Source: Actinomycetota bacterium
GTDB lineage: Bacteria > Actinomycetota > Thermoleophilia > Gaiellales > Gaiellaceae
Length of the DNA stretch: 6,330 bases
Direction of reading: 5' to 3'
Assembly (NCBI GenBank): GCA_013697465.1
Contig: JACCWU010000318.1
Span: 1-6,330, forward strand
In this document: positions 1 to 6,063 of the stretch, in pieces
How the letters are laid out: every line of letters starts with the position of its first letter
Position numbering within the stretch: the stretch's first letter is position 1
The notes under the pieces: model-generated
Told to the model about the DNA's origin: nothing
What the model saw: the letters and a program-made list of their open reading frames with translations, nothing else
Databases searched by the model: none
Translations under genes and position numbers: made by a program

Positions 1-31
1 CCTCGGTGCCGCTCTCCCGTCGCGAAGCGCA

Positions 32-70
32 CACCCGAGCAGAAGCCGGCCAGCGGCTTCTGCTCGGGTG
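32..70 (-). terminator. Hairpin terminator after the substrate-binding protein gene
   Basis: A perfect inverted repeat has arms at 32-48 and 54-70 (17 bp each) and a 5-nt loop (GCCAG, 49-53). It starts about 70 nt beyond the stop codon of the leftward binding-protein gene, where an intrinsic terminator would sit. Neither side has a run of T, so it is not the classical hairpin-plus-U-tract form. U-less hairpins are common at gene ends in high-GC actinobacteria. Being symmetrical, it could also stop transcription entering from the left. The stem is seen directly; the terminator role is inferred. Confidence 0.72.
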
Positions 71-140
71 GAAGCGGCCCGGGCGCGCCAGATCGCGCAC
101 TCGGACGCGGGAGATTGTGGCACCCACCATCTGACCAGGC

Positions 141-1886
141 TCAGCCCACCTTCCGCGGGCTCGTGTAGTACGTCTTCGAGAACGCGTTCAGTGGGTTCTT
201 GAAGCCGCTCCACTTCGTCGAGGTCGCGTCCAGCGCCACGTGGTTCGTGAGCTGCGTGTACACGAACGCGTCGTAGACCATCTTCTGCATCTTGTAGATG
301 ATCGCCCTTCGCTTCGCGGGGTCGACCGTCACTCCCTGCTGGTCGTAGAGCCGGTCGTACGCCGGATTGTCCCAACCGGTGTCGCTCCACGAGCACCACT
401 GGCCCTTCGTGACCACGGAGAGCTGGAAGTCCGGCTCGGGACCGGCGATCCAGTCCCACATCGCGATGTCGAACTTCGAGTAGCCGATGTTCTTCGATCC
501 GTCGCACTTCGCGTCCGTCTCGAGCGCATACGTTGCGGTCGAGTCGCCGCCGACGTGCTGCGTCGCCCTGACGCCGAGCTTCGCCCAACCCTCCTGGACG
601 ATGTCGAACATCCGGTTGATGTTGAAGTCGGTCGAGGTCGGCGTGATGATCTCGTACCGCATCGCGTGCGCGTCCTGGGCGTACTTGCCCGAGGTTGCCG
701 GAGCGACGCGGATCCCGTCCGAGCCGCGCCTGTAGCCGAGTTTGTCGAGCGCCGCGTTCGCGGCCCGGCAGTTGTACTTCGTCGGCCCCAGGTTCGGGTT
801 CTCCAGAGGCGAGATGTGCCCGACGAGGCTCTCGACCTTCGTCGCGTAGCCGCTGAAGACGACCTGGATCATCTTGTCCCGGTCCACGCACATCGAGAGC
901 GCCTTCTTCACCCGCGGGTCGAGCAGTTCTCGGTTCTTGAGCTTCCGCTGGTTCGCGTTCCACGTGATGTTCGTGATCTCGCCGCCGGGCCACTCGTTGA
1001 CTTTCACACCGGTGCTCCGCTTCACCGCCTTCACGGCGTTGAAAGGCACCTGGTCGATCCAGTCGAGGTTCCCGCGCCTCAGGTCGGCGATCATCGAGTC
1101 GGAGTTCGTGTAGTACGTGAGCGCGATCGCGTCGGCGTTCGACTTCGGCCCATAGAAGTTCGAATCGGGAATGAACACGGTCGTGCCCTTCTTTTCGTAC
1201 TGCTTCACCGTGTAGGCGCCGCCCGTGACCATCGGAAGCTTCCCCTCGGGCCGGTACGTCTTGAGCGCCTTGCCTCCCTTCTGCTTCTTCTCGTACGGCT
1301 CCCAGACGTGCCGCGGCAGGATCGGGAGCGCGCCGATGAGCCAGAGAGCGTTCCCGACCGGGGCCTCGTAGCGGACGACGAGCGTGGTCGGATTCGGCGC
1401 AGTCGCGCGCTTCGCGTGGTTGAGCGACGTGGCCTGCACGGCGGTCGCGCCGTCCGCGTACTTGAGCGTCGTGTTGATCGTCCATGCTGCGTCGCCTGCC
1501 GTCATCGGCCGCCCATCGGACCACTTCGTGTTCGGCCGCAGCTTGAACGTCCAGACCTTGCCGCCACCGGAGACCTTCCACGACCGCGCCCAGTCGCCCG
1601 CGATGTAGTACCCCTTTCTCTTCGAGTAATCGGTCCCAACGAGCAGCGGGTACACCATGACCATCGCGTTCAGGCCCTGGCCCTCGATGTAGTTCCAGGG
1701 GTTGAACGAGTCGATGTAGCTGGTCGTGCCGACGCGGAGGATGCCGCTGCCGCCCGCCTTCGCCTCGACCGGGGCGGCGCTCGCCGTCCCGCCCTTGGAC
1801 CCGCCCCAGCCTGCGGCGGCCGCCGCGATGAGCGCGGCCACGGCCAGCAGGACGAGCATCAGACGTCTCGACCTCTCTCTCTTCAT
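141..1886 (-). CDS. ABC transporter substrate-binding protein, family 5 (peptide/nickel type)
   Basis: This 581-aa extracytoplasmic solute-binding protein would capture a substrate, most likely an oligopeptide or similar compound, and deliver it to an ABC importer. The N-terminus is a signal peptide: basic residues 2-8, a hydrophobic stretch at about 9-27, and a likely signal-peptidase I site at A35-S36-A37. The SBP_bac_5 fold follows. Hallmarks are the WTFKLRP...W.DG.P.TA.D block at 112-132, the LDPRVKKALSMCVDRDKMI block at 322-340, and the WD(N)PAYDRLYDQQ segment near 505-517. There is no lipobox cysteine; the only cysteines are C333, C373, C461 and C498, which could form two disulfides. 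The ATG at 1886 is chosen because AAGGTGGAGGAG lies just before it and the signal peptide begins there. An upstream in-frame ATG at 1997 would put 37 unlikely residues ahead of the signal peptide. No permease or ATPase gene is adjacent, and a strong hairpin follows, so it may be transcribed without them. The true substrate cannot be read from the sequence. Confidence 0.93.
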   Translation of the reverse strand: MKRERSRRLMLVLLAVAALIAAAAAGWGGSKGGTASAAPVEAKAGGSGILRVGTTSYIDSFNPWNYIEGQGLNAMVMVYPLLVGTDYSKRKGYYIAGDWARSWKVSGGGKVWTFKLRPNTKWSDGRPMTAGDAAWTINTTLKYADGATAVQATSLNHAKRATAPNPTTLVVRYEAPVGNALWLIGALPILPRHVWEPYEKKQKGGKALKTYRPEGKLPMVTGGAYTVKQYEKKGTTVFIPDSNFYGPKSNADAIALTYYTNSDSMIADLRRGNLDWIDQVPFNAVKAVKRSTGVKVNEWPGGEITNITWNANQRKLKNRELLDPRVKKALSMCVDRDKMIQVVFSGYATKVESLVGHISPLENPNLGPTKYNCRAANAALDKLGYRRGSDGIRVAPATSGKYAQDAHAMRYEIITPTSTDFNINRMFDIVQEGWAKLGVRATQHVGGDSTATYALETDAKCDGSKNIGYSKFDIAMWDWIAGPEPDFQLSVVTKGQWCSWSDTGWDNPAYDRLYDQQGVTVDPAKRRAIIYKMQKMVYDAFVYTQLTNHVALDATSTKWSGFKNPLNAFSKTYYTSPRKVG

Positions 1887-2056
1887 GTCTCCTCCACCTT
1901 CCCGAGTCGTTGCCTCGGCTTTGACGACACCGACACCATCGAAGTTGTGTCCGCCTGCACCGGATGGTCGCCGGAGAGACGACCCGGTGGCGAGCATACG
2001 CGGCCATGCCGGTCGGAGCCGAAGCGACGAGTCAACTGGACGCGGCGCAGTCTCAC
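1883..2056 (-). CDS. Possible 57-aa leader ORF translationally coupled to the binding protein
   Basis: A GTG-started frame of 57 codons lies between the deacetylase gene and the binding-protein gene. It is preceded by AAAGGAG (2072-2066) at 9-nt spacing. Its TGA stop (1885-1883) overlaps the binding-protein ATG as ATGA, a typical translational-coupling junction. The peptide starts VRLRRVQLTRRF, is arginine-rich at the N-terminus, has one cysteine (C21), and shows no membrane segment or domain I recognise. G or C occupies about three quarters of third codon positions, which does not discriminate well in this genome. Stop-free frames are common at this GC content, so it may be chance. The SD, the ATGA overlap and a promoter-like sequence about 30 nt upstream of the SD-GTG unit are the reasons to list it. 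Confidence 0.25.
   Translation of the reverse strand: MRLRRVQLTRRFGSDRHGRVCSPPGRLSGDHPVQADTTSMVSVSSKPRQRLGKVEET
1889..1900 (-). promoter_or_regulatory. Shine-Dalgarno site of the substrate-binding protein gene
   Basis: On the minus strand the purine-rich AAGGTGGAGGAG ends two bases before the ATG at 1886, with its GGAGG core four bases from the start. It decides the start codon of the binding protein. It is the only strong SD among the main genes of the window. Confidence 0.8.
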
Positions 2057-2075
2057 AACCTTCTTCTCCTTTCGG

Positions 2076-2092
2076 CCCCGCCGGATCCGGGG
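2076..2092. repeat. Palindrome and short hairpin between deacetylase and binding-protein genes
   Basis: CCGGATCCGG (2081-2090) is a perfect 10-bp palindrome. It sits inside a CCCCG/CGGGG inverted repeat (2076-2080 and 2088-2092). It begins about 40 nt past the deacetylase stop codon and ends just before the SD of the putative leader ORF. It could be a weak U-less terminator for the deacetylase, or a protein-binding site. GC-rich DNA makes short palindromes common, so confidence is low. Confidence 0.3.
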
Positions 2093-2122
2093 ATCATGGC
2101 TACGGCCTGACCAACCAGTCAA
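2093..2122 (-). promoter_or_regulatory. Candidate promoter with overlapping inverted repeat upstream of the binding-protein gene
   Basis: Read on the minus strand, TTGACT (2122-2117) is a good -35 match. It is followed after 18 nt by CATGAT (2098-2093), a moderate -10. Transcription would start near 2086, just upstream of the leader-ORF SD. An inverted repeat TGAC-N6-GTCA (2108-2111 and 2118-2121) overlaps the -35 hexamer, where a repressor could bind. A second -10-like hexamer, TATGCT, occurs at 1998-1993 without a good -35; starting there would give a leader of about 100 nt. Both are pattern matches only. Confidence 0.35.
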
Positions 2123-2133
2123 GCGCGGTCGCG

Positions 2134-3183
2134 CTACGCGCCCTCGACCCGTCCCTCCTCCATTCCGGTAAGCGCCGCGAGCACGAGGTCGCCAACGGTC
2201 TCGAGCACGTAGCCGCCTTCCTGGACGACGACGGTCGGGAGACCCAGTGCGCCCAGGATCCTGCCGCCCTCGCGGAATCCCGCGGCGGTCACCCGGAGTG
2301 GGCCTGTCGGGTCCGCCTCGGCGGCGTCCACTCCGAGCGCCAGGACGAGCGCGTCCACGTCCTCCACCCAGCGCGCGAGCTCGCCCACGCCGGCAAGCCA
2401 GTCGTCGTCTCCGCTCCCGGGCGCCAGCGGAAGGTTTCGGTTTGAACTGTCGCTCTCGTCCTCGAAGCCGACGAAGTGCGGAAACCAGCCGGCCCGCGGG
2501 TCGACGTGCACCGACCCCGTCAGGACGTCGTTGCGGCCGGCGAAGATCGCCTGCGCGCCGTTTCCCTGATGCGCGTCGACGTCCACGATCGCCACCCTCG
2601 TCATGCCTCGGTCGCGCAGGTACTGCGCGGCGATCGCCGTCGAGTTGAGGTAGCAGCTGCCGCCATAGGCGGAGCGGGTGACGTGGTGGCCGGGCGGCCG
2701 AGTGCACGCGTACGCAGCGGGCGCCCCGTCGAGCACGAGATCGGCGGCGGTGAGGGCGACGTCCACGGCGGCTCGCGCTGCCTCCCACGTCTGCTCGCCG
2801 ATTGGCGTCATCGTGTCGAACGCGAACATTCCCGTCCGCGCCGACATGGCCGCGGGCACGGACGGCTCGAGACCGGCGAGCAATCCCCGGTGCGGGAATA
2901 TGTAGGGGACGACGCGAGGTTGCCCCGGATCGTCCGGATAGCCCGCCGCCCGCCAGAGCTGCCACGCATCCCGCAGGAAGTCCACGAGCTCGGCGTCGTG
3001 GACGGCGAGGAGCGCGTCGTCCTCATGAGGCTCGGCGGGCACGAGCCTCGCGCCTGCGCCGCCGAGCGCGGCACGAATCGCCTCGGCTCGCGCGGGAACC
3101 TCGTTGCCGGGATCCGGCAGCCCGATCCAGACCTCGCCGCCCGGCTCGTGGAGGAGGCAGCTCTCGCTCCAGACCACGGGCAT
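2134..3183 (-). CDS. Histone deacetylase superfamily zinc amidohydrolase (acetylpolyamine-amidohydrolase-like)
   Basis: This 349-aa protein of the arginase/deacetylase fold hydrolyses an N-acyl amide, releasing acetate or a related acid, in the cytoplasm. The length matches bacterial acetylpolyamine amidohydrolases (about 340 aa). The start MPVVWSE aligns with the usual N-terminus of that family, and VHDAELVDFL at 61-70 is its conserved early block. Active-site motifs are complete. RPPGHH (162-167) carries the paired catalytic histidines H166/H167. DVDAHQGNG (201-209) supplies zinc ligands D203 and H205. LGVDAAEADP (283-292) supplies D286. EGGY (322-325) supplies the oxyanion tyrosine Y325. 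The loop at about 110-128 seems to lack the acidic residues tied to polyamine binding in the Mycoplana enzyme, so the substrate may differ. No signal peptide is present. No SD precedes the ATG; an in-frame GTG at 3195 (four residues longer) lies 7 nt after TACGCT and could be a leaderless start. It is divergent from DUF2277 and co-directional with the binding protein downstream. Confidence 0.93.
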   Translation of the reverse strand: MPVVWSESCLLHEPGGEVWIGLPDPGNEVPARAEAIRAALGGAGARLVPAEPHEDDALLAVHDAELVDFLRDAWQLWRAAGYPDDPGQPRVVPYIFPHRGLLAGLEPSVPAAMSARTGMFAFDTMTPIGEQTWEAARAAVDVALTAADLVLDGAPAAYACTRPPGHHVTRSAYGGSCYLNSTAIAAQYLRDRGMTRVAIVDVDAHQGNGAQAIFAGRNDVLTGSVHVDPRAGWFPHFVGFEDESDSSNRNLPLAPGSGDDDWLAGVGELARWVEDVDALVLALGVDAAEADPTGPLRVTAAGFREGGRILGALGLPTVVVQEGGYVLETVGDLVLAALTGMEEGRVEGA

Positions 3184-3346
3184 CTCGAGTGCCACGGACG
3201 CGAGCGTAACCGTTGCGCAGATCGGGAATCGGCTAACGCCGACTCCCGATCGCGCGAACATCCTCAAAGCGCGGCAGCGTCGCGTCCGCGGCGGTGCTGG
3301 TCTCCATCCTGTACGCCGCCCGTATAGCCCGTGGCGACCCGCGACG

Positions 3347-3352
3347 TATACC
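3347..3352 (+). promoter_or_regulatory. Candidate -10 element for a leaderless DUF2277 transcript
   Basis: TATACC lies 9 nt before the ATG at 3362, so transcription would begin at or within a few bases of the start codon. There is no Shine-Dalgarno sequence in between. No clear -35 is visible. The same CGTATA hexamer occurs once more at 3321-3326. Confidence 0.4.
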
Positions 3353-3361
3353 GTTCAGTCC

Positions 3362-3637
3362 ATGTGCAGAAACATCAAAACGCTCTACAACTTCGAGCCG
3401 CCCGCCACCGAGGACGAGGTGCGCGCCTCGGCGCTCCAGTACGTTCGCAAAGTCGGCGGCGCCACGAAGCCGTCGCAGGCGAACGAGCACGCATTCGCCC
3501 GAGCCGTGGACGAGGTGGCTGCTGCCACGCAGCGGCTGCTGGACGCGCTCGTGACGACTGCGCCTCCGCGCGATCGCGAGCGCGAGGCTGAGCGTGCTCG
3601 CGCCCGCGCCGCGCAGCGCTTCGGCGCCGCTGCCTGA
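3362..3637 (+). CDS. DUF2277 family protein
   Basis: This 91-aa protein has the signature start MCRNIKTLYNFEPPAT (1-16) of the DUF2277 family, a small bacterial family of unknown function. The conserved middle follows: ALQYVRKVGG (24-33), KPS.ANE.AF..AVDEVA (36-53) and LVTTAPPRDRE (63-73). It ends in an arginine/alanine-rich charged helix (72-88). The length is normal for the family and the protein is predicted to be soluble. The ATG at 3362 is fixed by the conserved N-terminus; a much longer upstream frame exists but overlaps the divergent deacetylase gene. No SD is present, and a TATACC box 9 nt upstream suggests a leaderless message. The gene is divergent from the deacetylase (178 bp away) and convergent with the carboxypeptidase (56 bp away), so it is probably monocistronic. 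No biochemical role can be assigned from the sequence. Confidence 0.93.
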   Translation: MCRNIKTLYNFEPPATEDEVRASALQYVRKVGGATKPSQANEHAFARAVDEVAAATQRLLDALVTTAPPRDREREAERARARAAQRFGAAA

Positions 3638-3652
3638 CGGACTCCCCGTCGA

Positions 3653-3681
3653 GCACGGACTGACGTCGGGAAAGACCGTGC
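3653..3681. terminator. Weak inverted repeat between convergent genes
   Basis: GCACGG (3653-3658) and CCGTGC (3676-3681) form a perfect 6-bp stem with a 17-nt loop. They lie in the 56-bp gap between the convergent DUF2277 and carboxypeptidase stop codons. A shared terminator is expected here, but the stem is short, the loop long and there is no T run, so support is weak. Confidence 0.2.
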
Positions 3682-3693
3682 GGCCGAGACGCG

Positions 3694-5202
3694 CTACGCG
3701 GTCGACGGAACGCCGAGCTTGTCGCGCAGGTAGCGCAGGTAAGGCTGTGGGTCGATTGGGCCACCGACGACGCGCTCGATCGTCTCTGCCGGGGTGAACT
3801 TGCGCCCGTGCACGTAGAGGTTTTTCCGCAACCAGCCGAGGAGGTCGGCGAACTCGCCGCGCTCGATCTGCTCCTCGAGGTCCGGTATCGCCTCCGCCAC
3901 GCGCGCCCAAATCTGCACGGAGAGGACGTTCCCGAGCTGGTAGGTCGGGAAGTAGCCGAAGAGCCCGTCCCCCCAGTGGACGTCCTGCAGAACGCCGGCG
4001 GCGTCGTTCGGTACCTCGAACCCGAAGAGCTCGTGGAAGCGGGCGTTCCAGGCGTCCGGGAGATCCTTGACCGCCAGCCGTCCCGCTACGAGCTCTTGCT
4101 CGAGCTCGAAGCGAAGGATGATGTGCAGGCCGTAGGTCGTCTCGTCGGCATCGACGCGAATGAACGAGCGGCGCACCCGGTTCACCGCTCGATGGAACCG
4201 CTCGAGGGAGACGTCGCCGAGCACGTCGGGGAACGTCTCCTGGAGGCGCGGGTAGAACCAGCGCCAGAAGGGAAGCGAGCGTCCGACGAGGTTCTCCCAG
4301 AGCCGGCTCTGCGACTCGTGGAGCGCCATGGAGAAGTCGGTTCTAGACGGCGCCGTCTCCATCGGCGTCCGGTCGAGCGAGGGGCTCACACCGTGCTGGT
4401 AGATCCCGTGGCCGAACTCGTGCATGGCGGTGAAAAGGGAGTAGAGATCGTCCTCCGCGTAACGCGTGGTGATCCGGATGTCGCGCAAACCCGAGTTCGT
4501 GGCGAACGGATGCACGGTCGGATCGAGCCGGAACTCGCCCGCGGGAGCCCCGAGCCGCTCGAGGAGCTCGAGCGAGAGGGCATGTTGGGCGTCGACGGGG
4601 AACAGGCCTCGCATGAAGCCCTCCTCCTCGTCGGAGGGCCCACCCGCGAGGAGCGAGGTGAGCTCAGGCTTCAGGACGTCGAAGACGGCGCGAACCTCCG
4701 CGGTTCGCATGCCTGGCTCGTAGTCGTCGAGGAGGGCGTCGTACGGGTCGTCATACGGCGCGAAGCACTCCGCATATCGTTGCTTGAGTCCGAGCATGCG
4801 CTCGAGCGCTGGGCGGAAGGAGTCGAAGTCGGAGCGCTCGCGCGCATCGACCCAGACCTCGAAGGACTCCGCTCGCGCCTTTGCGATCTCCGCGCTCAAC
4901 TCGGCGGGGACGCGCCGTGCCTTCTCCCAATCGCTCCGGGTGACTCGAATCAGGCACGCGTCGTCGGCATCGTACGGAAGGCCGTCCGCGTAAGGCTCGA
5001 GCTGGTCGAGGAGCTGCCCGATCCTCTCGTCGACGAACCGTTCGTGGGCGATGCGCTCGACGGACTCGAGCTGGGCCGCGCGCGCTCCTCCTCCCGCGGC
5101 CGGCATCAGCACCGACATGTCCCAGATGAGCATTCGCTCGGCGCGTCTGAGGTCGGCGATCTCGCCGAGCCGATGCCGGAGCTCCGCCAGAGCCGCAGTC
5201 AC
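3694..5202 (-). CDS. M32 family metallocarboxypeptidase (Taq type)
   Basis: This 502-aa zinc carboxypeptidase removes C-terminal amino acids from peptides in the cytoplasm. Its length matches M32 enzymes (about 500 aa). All the family signatures are present in order: HPF (231-233), DIRIT (241-245), the zinc-binding HEFGH (261-265, ligands H261 and H265, catalytic E262), HESQ (295-298, third ligand E296), IRVDAD (348-353) and GVLQDVHW (403-410). The N-terminal helical region includes the usual aromatic-D..M.P block (near 26-34). There is no signal peptide. The start is GTG at 5202, which gives the typical family N-terminus. The hexamer TAAGGT ends 6 nt before it, so it may be leaderless or use the weak AAGG as an SD. 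It lies 33 nt downstream of the phosphoesterase stop on the same strand and may be co-transcribed with it. Its likely job is peptide turnover or scavenging. Confidence 0.96.
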   Translation of the reverse strand: MTAALAELRHRLGEIADLRRAERMLIWDMSVLMPAAGGGARAAQLESVERIAHERFVDERIGQLLDQLEPYADGLPYDADDACLIRVTRSDWEKARRVPAELSAEIAKARAESFEVWVDARERSDFDSFRPALERMLGLKQRYAECFAPYDDPYDALLDDYEPGMRTAEVRAVFDVLKPELTSLLAGGPSDEEEGFMRGLFPVDAQHALSLELLERLGAPAGEFRLDPTVHPFATNSGLRDIRITTRYAEDDLYSLFTAMHEFGHGIYQHGVSPSLDRTPMETAPSRTDFSMALHESQSRLWENLVGRSLPFWRWFYPRLQETFPDVLGDVSLERFHRAVNRVRRSFIRVDADETTYGLHIILRFELEQELVAGRLAVKDLPDAWNARFHELFGFEVPNDAAGVLQDVHWGDGLFGYFPTYQLGNVLSVQIWARVAEAIPDLEEQIERGEFADLLGWLRKNLYVHGRKFTPAETIERVVGGPIDPQPYLRYLRDKLGVPSTA

Positions 5203-5208
5203 GATCGG

Positions 5209-5214
5209 ACCTTA
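5209..5214 (-). promoter_or_regulatory. Candidate -10 element just before the carboxypeptidase start
   Basis: Minus-strand TAAGGT (TANNNT pattern) is separated from the GTG start at 5202 by 6 nt. It would allow a leaderless transcript from within the short gap after the phosphoesterase gene. The same bases contain AAGG, which could instead act as a weak SD in a co-transcribed message. The two readings cannot be separated by eye. Confidence 0.3.
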
Positions 5215-5235
5215 CCGAGGGCGCTGCGATCCGCG

Positions 5236-6036
5236 TTACCGAGAGCGCGGGAACGACCGCCGACCCACCTCGGCGAAGTTGCTTCCATCCCACACGAACG
5301 TCCTCACCGTGAGGGAGTCTGCGTCGGTCTCGTACACGTTGACTCCTCGCGCTTCCCCGCGACGGTTGGGCCGAGGACGACCCAGACCGGGGGCCGTCGC
5401 GAGGACGAGTGATCCTCGCGGCCCGTCCTCGAGTGCCTCGAACTCGCGCCGCTCCGCGATTCCCGCTTGGTGGACGTGGCCGCCGACGATGAGCTCCGCG
5501 CCGGCGGCACCGAGAGTCTCCAGGACGTGGTCGCGCTTCGGGAGGGGGCTCTTTCCCGAGCGCCAGGGAGGAGCGGCGAGATGGTGGTGGAGCGCGACGA
5601 TGCGGAGCGCGCCCGCCTGGGCCTCGCCTAGCGCCGACGCCGCGTGCGCGAGTTGCCGGTCGGTCAGCTCGCCGTCCTCGTGGCGCCAGGGGTCCACGGA
5701 GCTCAGCCCGGCGACGAAGACCGTCGGCGACGAGTGAACCGGATTTCTCGGGCCGAAGGCGCGCTCCCATTCCGCGAAGGTCCTCGTGTAGCGGGCGGGC
5801 ACGGTGTACGGGATGTCGTGGTTCCCCGGTACCGCGAGCAGCGGAAGATCGAAGCTTTCGAGGAGCTCGGCGGCCCGCCCGAGCTCCGCTCGGCGGCCCC
5901 GATGGGAGAGATCTCCCGTCGCGAGGAGAAGCTCGGGCTCGAGCCGGGCGGCGAGCTCGTGGAGGGCGAGGAGCGGCTCGGGCGCCTCCCGGCGGCCGAT
6001 GTGCAGGTCGGAGACGTGGAGAACGCGCGCGGCCAC
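5236..6036 (-). CDS. Calcineurin-like metallophosphoesterase (CpdA/Icc-like)
   Basis: This 266-aa protein of the calcineurin-like phosphoesterase superfamily is a two-metal enzyme that cleaves phosphomonoesters or phosphodiesters. The metal-binding motifs are complete and in order: DLH (D10, H12), GDLSHRG (D42, 41-47), GNHD (N72, H73, 71-74), a histidine cluster HHH (150-152) and GHVH (H187, H189, 186-189). The length and the GNHD...HHH...GHVH layout resemble class III cyclic-nucleotide phosphodiesterases (CpdA/Icc), but close relatives act on other substrates, so no gene symbol is given. There is no signal peptide or membrane segment; it should be cytoplasmic. The GTG at 6036 is the natural start because the first metal motif begins at residue 10. 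No SD is present; TAGCCT lies 9 nt upstream, consistent with a leaderless message. It is divergent from the small membrane protein across 27 bp, and the M32 carboxypeptidase follows 33 nt downstream on the same strand. Confidence 0.94.
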   Translation of the reverse strand: MAARVLHVSDLHIGRREAPEPLLALHELAARLEPELLLATGDLSHRGRRAELGRAAELLESFDLPLLAVPGNHDIPYTVPARYTRTFAEWERAFGPRNPVHSSPTVFVAGLSSVDPWRHEDGELTDRQLAHAASALGEAQAGALRIVALHHHLAAPPWRSGKSPLPKRDHVLETLGAAGAELIVGGHVHQAGIAERREFEALEDGPRGSLVLATAPGLGRPRPNRRGEARGVNVYETDADSLTVRTFVWDGSNFAEVGRRSFPRSR

Positions 6037-6063
6037 CGCCGGGGCAGGCTATACACTCGGAAC
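6037..6063. promoter_or_regulatory. 27-bp divergent intergenic region with shared TATA core
   Basis: Two divergent GTG starts (6036 minus, 6064 plus) are separated by only 27 bp. The TATA at 6050-6053 is self-complementary and serves both strands. On the plus strand TATACA (6050-6055) lies 8 nt from GTG. On the minus strand the same core reads TATAGCCT, whose TAGCCT is 9 nt from GTG. Neither side has an SD or a clear -35. This implies two overlapping, mutually exclusive promoters producing leaderless transcripts. The geometry is seen; the promoter activity is inferred. Confidence 0.45.

Noticed and set aside
1887..1997. N-terminal extension of the binding protein from the ATG at 1997
   Set aside because: The extra 37 residues precede a normal signal peptide, and the strong SD lies directly before the ATG at 1886.
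240..2171. Long plus-strand frame of 643 codons opposite the binding-protein gene
   Set aside because: It is antisense to a well-supported gene, reads as arginine/valine/leucine-rich low-information protein, and is explained by the GC-rich codon bias of the minus-strand gene.
2057..2965. Upstream extension of the putative leader ORF into the deacetylase gene (total 360 codons)
   Set aside because: This part is an off-frame reading of the deacetylase. Only the portion from the SD-led GTG at 2056 is considered at all.
3233..3910. Minus-strand 225-codon frame across the DUF2277 gene
   Set aside because: It overlaps a gene with an unmistakable family signature and also the end of the carboxypeptidase in another frame; no domain is visible.
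3808..5412. Long plus-strand frame of 534 codons opposite the carboxypeptidase gene
   Set aside because: It mirrors a gene carrying all M32 motifs and has no recognisable domain; it is a complementary-strand shadow.
4751..5770. Minus-strand 339-codon frame spanning the phosphoesterase and carboxypeptidase genes
   Set aside because: It is an alternate frame of two genes with complete catalytic motifs and is dominated by arginine, alanine and glycine, typical of off-frame GC-rich DNA.
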